DNA from: Vitis vinifera
Lineage: Eukaryota; Streptophyta; Magnoliopsida; Vitales; Vitaceae
Length of the DNA: 64,000 nucleotides
Reading direction: 5' to 3'
NCBI RefSeq assembly: GCF_030704535.1
Contig: NC_081818.1
Span: forward strand, 9,041,501 to 9,105,500
Shown here: positions 1 to 11,492 of the stretch, one piece after another
How positions within the stretch are numbered: the stretch's first letter is position 1
How the letters are laid out: each line of letters starts with the position of its first letter
Translations under genes and position numbers: made by a program
The notes under the pieces: generated by a model
What the model was told of the DNA's origin: nothing
What the model saw: the letters and a program-made list of their open reading frames with translations, nothing else
Databases searched by the model: none

Positions 1-234
1 TGGCTTTAAAATATTGTGTTTGGATGTGCTAACTAGGTGGAATCCCACTTATCTTATATTGTATGTAGATCTTGATTTTGAGAAAGTGTGAGTGAATGAA
101 AGATCAAGAAACTAGTTCAATATTTGTAGTTAATGATTAGGTGAAACAAATAGTAATTGACTATTTGTAAAATGCTTATACAAGTTTTTGGAATATTTTT
201 ACACGGTCACCAAACAAATCTCAAAAGCTAAGTA
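1..234 (+). mobile_element. hAT transposase remnant, upstream piece
   Basis: This stretch reads, with stops, as the middle of a plant hAT (RICESLEEPER-type) transposase. At 32-52 the frame gives TRWNPTY, the decayed form of the conserved TRWNSTY motif of that family, and a weakly conserved stretch follows up to about 229. The frame then breaks at 230-234 (AAGTA). The same pentamer recurs at 9250-9254, after which the transposase reading resumes. I therefore see one gene split by a copia insertion. Its true start lies left of the window. It is a pseudogene with several in-frame stops and is not expected to make protein. Confidence 0.55.
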
Positions 235-462
235 ACAAATTATGAGAGTAGCAGTTTTTTATAACATACATTCAGTGAGAAGAAAAATATAATATATACA
301 AATTATATGAAGACGTATAAAAGGAAACAAAAATAAAATCATAAAAACAAATACCTAATGAACTAAAGTACATGAGCTAATATTGGACAAAATATTATAG
401 CCAGTTGAAGATAGTACACAACTCATCAGAGATGCTATTTTGATTTTATTTCCTTAATATGC
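235..462 (-). repeat. 3' LTR of the outer copia element
   Basis: This sequence matches the block at about 8971-9249 over most of its length. Shared segments include the run ending in gagctaatattggacaaaat and the agatgctattttgatt segment near the inner edge. The copies differ at many bases, and the right copy also carries an expanded AT microsatellite. Canonical TG/CA ends are lost at the outer edge, so that border is inferred from the target duplication and the inner border is good to about 10 bp. Confidence 0.65.
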
Positions 463-3351
463 CCATTTAAGATAGAATATCGAAGAAAGACGCCAATTTT
501 GACCCAAAGTGAAGCAAGTCATTGATGAGAAATCGGTATGGTGAGGGCATCAACTAATTGATCATAAGAGAAAACATGAGAAACTTGGATGACACCACTT
601 TGCACTTTTTCCTGAACGAAGCGAAAAAATGTAATATGTTTCAGGCAAGAATAGAGAACCAAATTTGCACAAAGTTAGGTGGCACCAATATTACCTTAGT
701 AAACTGTTGGTGTTGTAGGTAGGTGAATGCCCAATTCATGTAACAACAATTATAGTCATGTAATCTCAATCATAATGGAGGTGACAACACAATTGCCATT
801 GCTTATAAGAGTTAAATCATCCACATAAACTAAGATATATATAATTAGATGCATGTGGGAGTAAATAAACAAAGAGGTATCTAACTCAGCATTGATGAAG
901 CCAATAGATAAAAGAAATTGCCAAAGTTCATGGTACTAAACCCGAAAGGCTTATTTCAAACCATGAAACACATTCTTGAGGTTGGGGATAATGCGTGGGA
1001 TTATTCTTGTCAACAAAACCCGGAAGTTGGATCATATGCATTGCTTCCATTAAATGCCCATGAAGAAAGACATTATTGACATCCATATGTTTGAAAGACT
1101 AACCATAGGATAGTGTAAGGCTAATGATGAGGCAAACAGTGATCAGTTTGATAACGAGACTGAATGTCTCATGATAGTCAATGTTAGGCCTTTGGTGAAA
1201 AGCCTTTGGCAACTAACCAAGCTTTGTATTGTTTGATGGAGCCATTAAAATGTTGTTTGATATAGAACACTCATTTATAGTCGACCATTGGAGAATAAGG
1301 GTCCGAAAAAACAATTGTCCAAGTGTTGTTACTGAGAAGGGCATTGCACTCATTGGATATAGTTGAATGCCATTTAGGGTGTTTTAATGCGAGACAATGA
1401 TGGGTTCAAGGTGAGAGGGAGAGTGAACTATGATGAGGTTGAGTTTGTTGATAGGTTTATTAATATGGTTTTTGGCTCGAGTTTGCATGAGATGAGTATT
1501 ATGAGGTGTGGAAGGTTTTGAGTTAGGAAAGAGAGATGAGAGATTTGATGTATAAGATGGTGAAGAAGTGGAATTTTCTAAGGGCATGCTAGGCATGTCA
1601 CATAGAGGATGACATGTACGAGTGAGCCCAACATCACCAAAATCTAGAATATTAGCATGAGTTGAGTGTGGAGTAGGGGAAAAAAATGTGGAGAGGAAAG
1701 AGAAAGATGAGTAGGTTGGAACAAGGATGGAAGATACTGAAGAAATGAGCTAATAAGATGAGATAAGTTTAAGGGGTACGTGATATGGAGTAGAAAAGAC
1801 AATTGGTAGTGAAAGAGTTTCTGGCGGCTAATGAGGTGAGGTAATAGGGGTAAGTGTAGTTATGAGAGTTGACCAGAAGTGTGAGAAAGAAAGAATGGTC
1901 ATGTTTGGTTGCATAGTAGATCAAGTTAAGTCCAATCATGGAAGGTGTGATTGATTAGTCGTGAAAGATTTGGAGAATGATGAAGAAAATAAAAATGGAT
2001 AGTGAAATTGGCATGGTGTGAGAGTAAGATTTGTTTGGAAATTGGGTTATAACATTGATAAACACTTTAAGTGAAAAAATAACCAAGAAAAATGCAAGGG
2101 AAAGATCGAGGATCAAATTTATAGGATCTAAAAGGTCGAATCCATGGATAACAAAGACACCCAAAGACTTTTAATTTGGTATTGTTTGGTGGACGTTTGA
2201 ACAATTTTTTAAAAGGATGATTGCATGGACAAATCAACTTTTGGCATACAATTAATGAGATAGACAAGAGTGGAGAAAGCATGCAGCTAAAAAGTTAGAG
2301 GCATGTGAGCATGGTGAAGTAAGGTGAGGTCAGTTTCAACAATGTGGCGATATTGACGTTCGAAAAGGCCATTGTGTTTGAGAGAGCGAGGATGTGTGAT
2401 AAGGTGAGAGATACCATTGGTAGCAAGAAAGGAGCGTAACAAGATGTATTCACTGCCATTATTCGTATAAAGTGTAATGATAAGACTTTGAAAATGTTTT
2501 TCTACCAAGGCCTTAAAGTGAATACAAATGTCATGAACATCTTATTTGTGTTGGAAATGAAAAAACCACATATAACGAGTGAAATATTCCATAAAAATGA
2601 AAATATTTGTATCCATATAGGAAACAATAAGTGAGGTCCACACATCTTAATATAGTAATTTAAGAGGATGAGAGCTTGTGAGAAATGATAAAAATAAAAA
2701 TAAAATAGCAGTTTGTGAGTTTTATTGCAATGATAAGAATTACAATGAAATGGAGATATAGTTAAAGATGACATGGCTAGACTGTGATAGGAAATTAAAT
2801 GATGCAAAACATGGGAGAATGGGTGTCCAAGGCGATGATGCATAACTAACACTTCCTAGGGTAAAAACATGGTTAGAAAGCTTGAGGGTAGGTTAACTAA
2901 GATGAAAACAAGAATTGGTTTTTTAAGGAAGGTGGGCAAGTTTTGTTATTGTAATGGGAACAAAAAGGTCGATTTGATGTTGGTTTTGAGTTTTGGTTAT
3001 GGAATGATTTCTTAATGGGATTGGTGGAAGTAGGCATGTTGGGAAGGTTAGCCTTCTTTCGTGCTTTATGCTTAAGATAAGCTTCCAAATTGATGAGTTT
3101 CTCATGCAGTTCTACAAACGTATTAGAACTTTCTCAGGCATGCATGAATGAGCAGATACCTTTGTACTTTCATCAAGACTATCAAGTATTTTCAATGTGA
3201 GATCATCATCGTTAATGGGATGGTTTAAGATGGTGAGTTCATCAACAATACTTTGGCACTCTACATGTAATCGATGATTGACTGTGCCCTTAGTAAGAAA
3301 GTGAAATTCTTTGTTCAATTGGTTGAGTTTGCCTTGAAAAGGTTAGACATA
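463..3351 (-). pseudogene. Copia pol and 3' gag remnant
   Basis: Read right to left, the minus strand shows these parts. At 2897-3318 is gag of the UBN2 type (LTKG, DELTILNHPINDDDLTLKIL). At about 2800-2850 is a pre-integrase HHRLGHPF motif. At 2287-2508 is integrase core with NGSEY and HTP-like motifs. At 2067-2282 is the integrase region with KVFGCLCYPW. At about 1080 the reverse transcriptase shows FLHGHL, and at 817-831 it shows the catalytic YVDD. RNase H-like sequence is badly decayed near 500-700. Frames shift repeatedly. No single ORF exceeds about 120 codons. This is the domain order of Ty1/copia (integrase before reverse transcriptase). Confidence 0.75.
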
Positions 3352-3689
3352 GATGTAGACCCTCCATTTTATCCTCTTAGCACACGTTATCCTATTATTG
3401 TCTTCCTTCATCCACGATTCCTCAACTACGTACTTAGGATCCATTTATGAGCTTTTATCATGTCTTCATTGGTGATCTACTATTACTCACCTTGTTACTG
3501 TTTTTAAACCTATTTTGAGGATATATTTCTTGAAGGGACTATATGGATCCCTAGTGTCATTTTTTTTTTTTGTGGCTTTAGTTCTAGTTTAACAGTCTTC
3601 TTTCTAGCGAGTTCTTTTTTTGTTTAGTTTTTATTGTTTTTTTTAGTGCATTAGGTTTTATTTTGATTTTTATTGCATGTTTTTTAGGT

Positions 3690-3970
3690 TAGATGAACTT
3701 TAGTTCATTATTCGATTTTTAGTGTATGATTGATTTTGATATTTTTAGTGCATATTTGATATTTTTTTAGTGCATGTGATCAATTTTTTATATTTTGAGT
3801 GCATGAATACTTTTTAATTTTGAGTGTATGCTTAATTTTAATTTTGAGTTCATGTTTGATTAATGATTGTAATTGCATGTGACTTTAATTTTGAGATTTT
3901 ATGATTGATTTATAATATTTTAGTACATGCTTAATTTTTTTATTGATGGAATGCATGTAACTTTTGATGC
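3690..3970. repeat. Degenerate short tandem repeats (T-rich, gtgcatg)
   Basis: About seven imperfect units of 30-45 bp repeat the theme 'ttttgagtgcatg...ttgattt'. Examples are near 3735, 3770, 3798, 3829, 3852 and 3930. They lie inside the 5.1 kb insertion. No coding function is visible. Confidence 0.5.
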
Positions 3971-5289
3971 GAGGGAAAATTGATTATACTCAAGTAGGAA
4001 GATGGATGCAATTATGTGAATATCCATGGAGAATTGTGGAAATCAATAGAGAATCAAGTTGGCTTTGTATTAGTGGAGAGAAGTGGTGTTTGGATTGAAT
4101 TAAAAAAAAATGAAAACTAATGTGGAGTTTGAATTCAATAACCTTGTACATGGAGTTAGTGGAGTTTGAAATTTCAAATGCATTCCATGAGATATTGATA
4201 TATTGAGCTGCAATAGTGGTGAACTTAGTGAGACTTTAAGTGGCAGCCATGATTTTTTTTTTTTAAAAATGTTTGAAATGCTTTAATGCATGAAAGTGGC
4301 AGCCATGGGTGAATGAATTGCAACCAAGAGTGAGAAGTTGAGGATTACTGAGAATGTGTTGCATGTGTGGTTTTTTTTTTTAAAAATGTAATAAAGCGTG
4401 GATGCAACTATGAATAAATGTTGTGAATGAGCAAGTGAAAATAGATGTCATGAATGAATTAGTGGAGTTTGATCATTCAAATGATCAATAAAAAATTCAT
4501 AAATTGGTGTTGCATATGTATAGTTGGTGTCTGCATTTTCTATGAATCAACTCCATGAGATCAAGGTTGTCTTAGTGGAGTTTTAAGATTAAATGCATTA
4601 ATGGAAAACTCCATGGTCGTGCACATGAAGTGGAAGGTTGAGGGTTGATTTTTTTAAATGTGGAAACATAAAGCTATGCAGTCATGTGAGAGAAATGAGT
4701 GGTTGAATTCAAATATTTTTTTAATGCAAATTTCAATGGTTCTGTGAGAAAAACAAGTAGTTGGAACTTTCAATGGAAGAAGGCATGATTTGGTGGTTGC
4801 TTACTACATGAATTGGGAGGATAAAATTCAAGGGTACATGCCTACCACTTGAAAAGGAAAGGAAAGATGGGGATATTGAAGAGTTTTTTTAAGGATATGT
4901 TCTAGAGAATCCCTACATATGGAAGGGAATAGATCACGACTTTTTAAAGAAATATTCAAGCAACAAATTTGCAAGGAGATCACGACTTTTGGAAAGGAAT
5001 CATAGCTGCATAAAGGAATGAAAAAAATAAAGGCACAGGCTAATAAAAGAATAAGAATTGGATGCACATGGATTTTTTTTTAAAAAAAAAAAATGAAAGA
5101 AGGATTTTTGGAGGACTTTGAGAGGGATTTTCGAGTAAAAGTTCGGGCTACCATATATTCTGTAAGGGGATCATAGCTAAGTATTCAAGAGGCATCATGA
5201 TTCCTTCTTTGGAAGGGACTCACACGTTAAAGTTTCAAGTTTGAGGACACGCCATTGAGGGGATTGAAAGAGAGAGCATGGCTATTGGA

Positions 5290-6200
5290 AAAAATATTTA
5301 GAGTTAAGCCTTTAATTGATTTTGATCTTAGTTATTTTTCCATGAATCTCTTGTTCTTAAGTATTATTAATCTCAAGTTTAGATTTTTATAAATAAATAA
5401 AAAAAATTAGATGTGTAGTCATGAATGATTTTGATCTTAATTAATTATTTGCCAATCTCATGTCCTTAAATATCATTGATCTCAAGTTTAGATTTTTTAA
5501 AAATATGTTTCAATATCTAGTTTTGATTGTTTGTAATGTTAGTTTATTTTTTATTTTTATGAATCTCATGTTCTTTACATTAATAATCTTAAGTTAGAAT
5601 TTTTAAATGTTAGTTTTGAATAGTTCTTGATGATAGATTAATTTTTTTGAATCTTGTTCTTGGAATAGTATTCTCAAGTTAGAGTTCTTAAATATTAGTT
5701 TTGAATAATTTTTTATGATAGTTTAATTCTTTTGAATCTTGTCCTTAACATGGTTGATCTCATATTAGAATTTTTAAATGTTAGTTTTGGATAACTTTTG
5801 ATAATAGTTTTATTTTATTTTATTTTTTAATCTTGTTCTTATCATGGTTGATCTCAAGTTAGAATTTTTAAATGTTAGTTTTGGATAACTCTTGATGATA
5901 GTTTATTTATTTATTTTTTATTTTTATTTATTTATAATCTTGTTCTTAGCATGGTTGATCTCAAGTTTGAATCTTTTAGATATTAATTGTCAATAATTTT
6001 TTATCTTAGTTAATTTCTTTGAATCTTGTTCTTAGCATTGTTGATACCAATTTAGAACTTTTAAAGGCTAGTTTTGAATGATTTTTTATATTAGTTATTT
6101 CTTAGTGAATCTATTGTTCTCAGCATTATTGATCGTAAGTAATATATATATATATATATATATTTAAATATTAATTTTGATGATCTTGATTGTTAGCTTA
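5290..6200. repeat. Degenerate tandem array, about 90-115 bp units
   Basis: At least eight diverged units share the order 'gatctcaagttagaattttt', then 'aaatgttagttttggataa', then 'ttgatgatagtttatt', then 'gaatcttgttcttagcatggt'. Unit starts lie near 5365, 5480, 5588, 5672, 5757, 5849, 5957 and 6042. The array is part of the 5.1 kb insertion, and satellite-like arrays of this kind are common inside LTRs and untranslated parts of large plant gypsy elements. No ORF runs through it. Confidence 0.6.
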
Positions 6201-6963
6201 AATATTTTTTTTTATAAATAACATGTTTGCTATTGATTTATGAATTATGGTAATTGCATGGAATTGATATGTTTCTTATTTATTGATTGATGCCTTTTAG
6301 AATTAGAGTTAGGTTTATCCTTTGTAGGGATAATATCACTCAAGTTAAGCCCCTTTATCATACATGAAAAGTGGCCTATGATGATACTATTTTAAAGGAA
6401 ATAAAACGATAAGTTAACAACACAAGTTCACCACTCTAAGGATAAGAAATTCACCACCTTAAAGATAAGACTCACAGTTAAGCTCACCACTCAAAGGAAT
6501 CCACCTTAGAGATAAGAACTTTGATAGAAAAATCAAACACAAGTTTTTTCTTAACAATATGAAAAAGTCATTTCAATTTTGAAACTAAGCATATTTAATC
6601 TTGGAGCAACCCTCCAAGAATTGGAAAAAACTATATTTAGACTAGCATAGGACAAGACTTAATATTGGAACAACCCTCCAAGCATAGGGAATGTAAAAAC
6701 TATTAATGACCAGATTCATTGACTAATTAACCAATTAGTTGTTGAATAATTAAACCAAATAGTGAGTTGGTCAATTGTGAACTTTTGGGCTTTAACTACT
6801 TCTTGGACCATTAGAGCAAATTAGGTTGTCTGTTTTGTAAGAGAATTATATTTGTGAGTTTCTTTTGACCTTGATTTATGTCATAGACATGTTGTACACA
6901 TCACGTATGCTTCTTTTAACCTCATTATGTTTTTTTTACTATTTCATTTGAGTGTTTTTTACC

Positions 6964-7925
6964 CAATGTTTTCAGAACCGGATCGGTCATCGAACCGGAA
7001 AAATTACTGGTTCACGGTTCACTGGTCGAACCGCGGTTGAACCGGTGATGTAATAAATATATAATTTATATATTATATAAAATTAAAAATAATTATAAAA
7101 AATTTAAAATATATAAAATTACAAATTTTAATAATGTTTGATTTTTATATTTGGTATATATTAAATTAAATGATAAAGTTTAATATTTTAAATTTTATTA
7201 AATAGAAATATGTAATATTTAAGAATGAAGATATATTTAAGATGAAAAAATTTATAATATTTAATTTTATCTTTTTGTCTTTGTATTTTATTGTTTTAAA
7301 ATTATTATATTAATTAATTTATATTATTTTTTATAATTATTATTATATTATTATTATAAAAATAAACATGAATTTAAATATTTACATTTCTTTAAAGATT
7401 TTATGTGATAAAAATTTGAAATAAAAACATTAATCTTAGATTCTTATTATATATATATTTTTAACAACATCATTTAATAATGCAATGCTCAATGGTTCAA
7501 AGGCTTCAAACTTTGAGATCTGTCCAACCCTCAAAGAAGCAATGTTTTGCCTCTATTTAGTCCCAGTCCCAGTCCCACATCGGAAACACATGAATTATAT
7601 GTGCTCTAAGTGCCCTATAAATACCTTCAACATTAAAGCCAAACATGCCATCAAATTGGGCCTAGAAACATGGCCCAAATTTAAGTTTTATAAGCTTGTC
7701 ATTGGATTGGGTCAAGTGGCAGCTTGGACCAAATTTAATTAGTTTCAATTTTGAAAGTATTGGGTGTGGAAATGGGCTTGATGGATAATGGGTCTCTTAA
7801 TAGTTAACAAATTTTTGTAACAATTATGGTATGATCGGTTTGTAAAAAACCGAACGGTTTATCTGATTCGGTGGTTCAGTCGACGCCATCGAATTGGCCG
7901 ATCATGTCCGATTTTTAAAACAATG
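6964..7925. mobile_element. Non-autonomous hAT-type element, copy 1
   Basis: The left end (CAATGTTTTCAGAACCGG, followed by ATCGGTC) is matched in inverse orientation by the right end (inverse reading CATTGTTTTAAAAATCGG). Both termini are rich in 'ccggtt/gaaccg' motifs. The flanks are TTTTTACC at 6956-6963 and GTTTTACC at 7926-7933, a 7/8 match, as expected for the 8-bp hAT target duplication. The interior is AT-rich and codes for no transposase. A GC-richer patch at about 7480-7760 looks like a secondary insertion. A related element with a perfect duplication is at 34065-35359. Confidence 0.7.
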
Positions 7926-8508
7926 GTTTTACCTATGTATTTATGATTTATCCACTTTTATTTATGTATTGTCTTCACGCTTGATTTTTTTGCTTTGAAT
8001 TGATTCATACTATGGATGATGTGAGATCTTTACCATGATTGTTTACATTCATTGTTAGTAATTATCAAGTTAATCCTTATTGTTTTATGAAAGTGCTTAA
8101 CATGCTTCAAGATACGCTCATTCCCTTTCTCGTTTGTTGGATTTCATTTGATAAGTATGCCTTATTTGAATAATCATTTGTTATGCTTCACTACACTTAG
8201 TTTCTTAATATCCACGATTAATTAACCAATTGTCATAATTACCTCAATCCATTAGTAAAGACCTTTTATTTAGGGCTTAGAATGATGTTACTTTATGGTA
8301 CATTCTCAATAGGTAACTTGACCCTTGGACGCAAACTCTGGTTTTCAAATACATGCTTTTCCAATATATGAGTCATTTTTTAATGATTTTATTTCTTATT
8401 TTATTTTCTTTTTTTAAAAAAAAATAAATAAAAATAAGTAGAAACTCCAATTTTTATAAGAATCAAATTTTCACTAAAAAAACAAGTCTTACCATCAAGT
8501 AGGGATGT

Positions 8509-8968
8509 ATGTGAAAAATACGTGTTCATAGTAGATATTAGCTAGAACAATCCATGCTTCACATGATATACGTGCATAAGCAATAAAAGGAACCAAATTT
8601 GAAGATATAAAGCCAACTATGGCACTTAAGATCAATTGATCTTATCAGATTTAGAGGGAGTACTCAAGATTTGGGTTGTCGCCATTGGTTTAGAGCCATT
8701 AATGAACCCCATAAGGTCCTATCCTACAAGAACAACATGAAATTGGAAATGTATGAAGTATAGTTTGAGGGGGTAAGTTTGATGGTGATTTGAGAGATGG
8801 TGTTGATGGAAATAAGAGGAGAGTTATTATCAAAGGGATTGACAATGATGGGACGGTCTGGATTTGAGGAAGCACCAAACAGATTTTTGGAGATGGGAGT
8901 GGTTTGAGATTCAACCATTTGAGAGGAGGGATCAAACTCATGTAAGCTTTAAGATGGCTTTGATACCA
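8509..8968 (-). pseudogene. Copia gag N-terminal fragment and primer-binding site
   Basis: On the minus strand, 8724-8918 encodes a start-containing stretch ending in ITIKLTPSNYTSYISNF, the hallmark N-terminus of plant copia gag (LTxxNYxxW). It is followed to about 8509 by ISCEAWIVLANIYYE, the next gag landmark. The stretch 8961-8968 reads TGGTATCA on the minus strand, complementary to initiator Met-tRNA. The rest of gag lies at 2897-3351, on the other side of the 5.1 kb insertion. Frameshifts are present. Confidence 0.7.
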
Positions 8969-8970
8969 TA

Positions 8971-9019
8971 TTTATGAAAGTAGCAATTCTTTATTACATA
9001 CATTCATTGAGAAGAAAAA

Positions 9020-9094
<75 letters not shown>

Positions 9095-9249
9095 CATGAA
9101 GACATATAAAGGTAAAAAAAATAAAAGAATAAAAGTCTAATCCTAATCAACTAAACCGTAGGAGCTAATATTGGACAAAATATCATAGTCAGTTGAAGAT
9201 AGTATACAACTCATCAAAGATGCTATTTTGATTCTATTTGCTTAGTATC
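8971..9249 (-). repeat. 5' LTR of the outer copia element
   Basis: Homologous to 235-462. It includes a long AT dinucleotide run (9025-9092) absent from the other copy. On the minus strand the LTR begins about TGATACTAAGC and ends next to the primer-binding site. Confidence 0.65.
9025..9092. repeat. (AT)n microsatellite in the copia LTR
   Basis: About 34 uninterrupted AT dinucleotides. The sister LTR has only a few at the same place (near 290), so the run expanded after the element inserted. Confidence 0.95.
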
Positions 9250-9254
9250 AAGTA

Positions 9255-9772
9255 TGTCACTTCGAATTCGTTTTTTCTTGAAGTAAGAGCAATTCAAAGC
9301 CTTATTGATAAATATCAAATGTATGAAAAAATTTATTTTATGATATGGTGAAGAAGATGAGTGAAAATTTTCAAAGTTATTGTGACATTGGAATGATTAA
9401 TCTAATATTGATTATTGTCATTATGTTAAATCCTCATTATAAATTGATATAAAGTTTTAGTGGAAAAGGTTTTGTCGTAGTAGTCAAGTTGATAGTATGA
9501 TTGAGAAGATAAAAAGTGTTTCCTATAAGATAAATCAAATTTACTCTCATTTGGAGTCGGAGGCAAACTTGTATGGTAGTTTATCTCAAATTTCTAATCA
9601 TCATGATCTAGAAACGTTAAATTTGGGTATCGATATTGAAATGTTGAATTCAGGAGATGCAAGTGATACACTTGGTGCAACTAATGAAGAATATTACACC
9701 TTGAAAGTAAAAATTGACATTGAAGTTAGGATTGAATTGGATGATGAGGATGTAAAAGTCGTCAACTTTTGA
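9255..9772 (+). mobile_element. hAT transposase remnant, downstream piece
   Basis: Directly after the AAGTA duplication the plus strand reads YVTSNSFFLEV, continuing the transposase broken off at 229. An LIDKYQMYEKIYFM segment follows, then stops, then an 'NPHYKL'-like stretch near 9430. An open frame at 9497-9772 begins MIEKIKSVSYKINQIYSHL, like the stretch following the LDPRYKL motif in plant hAT transposases. The usual C-terminal dimerisation domain is not recognisable; the frame ends in an acidic tail. I call it a pseudogene remnant rather than a gene of its own. Confidence 0.5.
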
Positions 9773-9827
9773 CATTTTAAGTTGGACTTGCCCTTCGGAC
9801 GAAGGCCTGGCCTTGCTTTTTTAGTCC

Positions 9828-9945
9828 GGCCCATTTCACACAAGCGAGAAGGGGGTAAGTTATATAAATATGTGAAAACACAGGGATACAAATGCAAAAA
9901 GGCACAAATCCTAAAACCCTAAACCCCATCCCCTGCTCCTATAAA
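9828..9945 (+). promoter_or_regulatory. Cyclophilin promoter: site II, telo-box, TATA
   Basis: GGCCCA at 9828-9833 is a site II element in reverse orientation (TGGGCC). AAACCCTAA at 9914-9922 is a telo-box. TATAAA lies at 9940-9945. Site II plus telo-box is typical of plant genes for translation, ribosome and other growth-linked functions. A first exon of about 45 nt follows, ending at 10010. The promoter begins less than 60 bp after the hAT remnant. Confidence 0.7.
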
Positions 9946-11136
9946 TGTGTAGCAACAAAATCCTTTCCCTTCATCTCACTTCGCTTCTTCGAGTCTGAGA
10001 TTACCCAAAGGTGATCACTTTTTCTATGCTGTTTTCCATTTTCCTTTTAGTTCGTTTCAATTCTCTACGTTTAACTTGCTGTTATCAATCTTATCATTGT
10101 TTTCCTTTCAGAACCCCAGTTGTTTGTTTGGTTTCTGAGAAAATGTAGGGAAGGAGTTAAATGTTGGATTCAGACCCAACTGCAGTAAAACATGATTAAC
10201 TCTTAGTTCGTTTTCATTTTCTCTGCTTTCTCAGACCTCAAATGGAGGATAATCCTCCGTTTCGTTGCTGAGAAAATGTAGGAGAGAGAAATTGAACTTT
10301 AGCTTTCTTGTATTTTACACAGGGAACTCCACAGATATCAATGAAATTCTCAATTTCGCGTAGTTGAGTTTTTGTTCTTTAGGGAAAAATAGCAACAGAA
10401 GACATTAGCATGGGGGTAAATCTAAAAATTTTCTCATTTTAGGATTTTACTAATTGATTCTTGTAAGGCTTCTATTTTGGATCTCTAAAGTACAGGGAAA
10501 GAAAAGAAATTTCAGAAAATGGCTTCAAAATTGAATCATTTTAGACCTAATTTCCAGCATTTTCCTTTTCTTTCTTACCCAGCTGAGATCCAAACATAGC
10601 CTTAAGAAGAAGGAGAAAAGCACATATCGAAGGCTTGCTGGTGATTTTATGAACACCTGTTAAGCTCAAAAGCTGTGCGATATTATTAATCATCCCGCAA
10701 AAAAATATCCTCTTTGTGGTTTTTTCACCCATTTGCTGGAGGATTTGTTTATAGGATGATGTACATTTCTCTTGTTATCTTCATATCCTGTTTCCTATTT
10801 TCCTTTTGTTTGTTTTCATGGAAGAAATTTTCATGTAAATTTTCTCAAGTAAAAAAGGGTCTTGTAGATTTTTTTCCCTTTTACAGCAGATTTTGGGGCA
10901 AATTTCTATTTTATTTTTATTCTCCCTAATAGAGCATGATCATATCCATGAGTTGATACCATCACTATCTGTAGAAATATATCAATGTGTGAATCTATAG
11001 GTTGAGCTATCTGATCCATCTGTATATATAGATGGATAGATGCATGATCCAAAACTATTTTGTTTGGTTAAAACCTTTGAGTTAACAAAAAAAAATCCAT
11101 TTAAAAAGCATTGAAAATATAGTCCCATGGCTAGAC

Positions 11137-11345
11137 ACCCGCCAAGTTAGCACAATTGGTTGGGATGAACTCTAGGAAGTATGGTTCCAAGAAGTGGTAC
11201 ATGATCCTGGGTTTAAATCCTGACACTTATGATACCTTGAATTTACCTGGTACTTGTTGTTGCGGGGCAGTCAACACCTCGAGGTTAGGGTTCTCACGGA
11301 GAGTTTTAAGGGCTTGGCCATGGAAGGTTCCTAAAAAAAAGAAAC
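11137..11345 (+). mobile_element. tRNA-derived SINE-like element
   Basis: It has an A-box-like TAGCACAATTGG at 11148-11159 and a B-box-like GGTTTAAATCC at 11210-11220, both close to RNA polymerase III consensus, followed by a short body and an A-rich end (aaaaaaaag near 11333). The spacing of the two boxes is wider than in a tRNA. It lies in the cyclophilin leader intron, in sense orientation. Confidence 0.5.
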
Positions 11346-11492
11346 TTTTACCTTGAAAATGCTTTTCCTAGATACTGGTTGAGTGATGTCCCATGGAGAG
11401 TCCTAAGGGCTTGGCCATGGGAGGGTCCTCGGTTATAAAAAATGAAATAGTCCCACGGCTACACATGAAACTTTTACCTTGAAAATGCTTTG
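11341..11492. repeat. Short direct duplications beside the SINE-like element
   Basis: The segment starting gaaacttttaccttgaaaat (11341-11366) recurs at 11467-11492, and 'agggcttggccatggragg' occurs at about 11308 and 11409. The local duplication probably came from the SINE insertion or from slippage around it. Confidence 0.6.

Larger units (their letters stand above)
3357..8503. mobile_element. 5.1 kb non-coding insertion inside copia gag (LARD or giant solo LTR)
   Basis: The gag reading on the minus strand stops at about 8509 and resumes at about 3351. The intervening 5147 bp has no recognisable coding sequence and is bordered by a 5-bp direct repeat GATGT (3352-3356 and 8504-8508). It starts with agaccctccattttatcc, a type of sequence I associate with plant gypsy LTR starts when preceded by TGT. 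It contains two stretches of degenerate tandem repeats and a nested hAT-type element. Its length, lack of ORFs and target duplication fit a large retrotransposon derivative or a solo LTR of an Ogre/Tat-like element. The ends are not cleanly TG/CA, so class assignment is tentative. Confidence 0.5.
235..9249 (-). mobile_element. Degenerate Ty1/copia retrotransposon (outer element of nest)
   Basis: An old copia element read on the minus strand, running from its 5' LTR at the right (about 8971-9249) to its 3' LTR at the left (about 235-462). A primer-binding-like site at 8961-8968 (minus TGGTATCA, complementary to initiator Met-tRNA) abuts the 5' LTR. Gag starts just inside. Gag is interrupted by a large insertion at 3357-8503 and continues at 3351, followed by pre-integrase, integrase, reverse transcriptase and RNase H remnants down to about 470. 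A 5-bp repeat AAGTA at 230-234 and 9250-9254 is the likely target duplication and lies in continuous hAT coding sequence. Without the inner insertion the element would be about 3.9 kb, close to a normal small copia. All frames carry stops and frameshifts. Confidence 0.75.

Noticed and set aside
9694..9897. Minus-strand ORF overlapping the cyclophilin promoter
   Set aside because: No domain; covers the telo-box and site II region, which fits promoter better.
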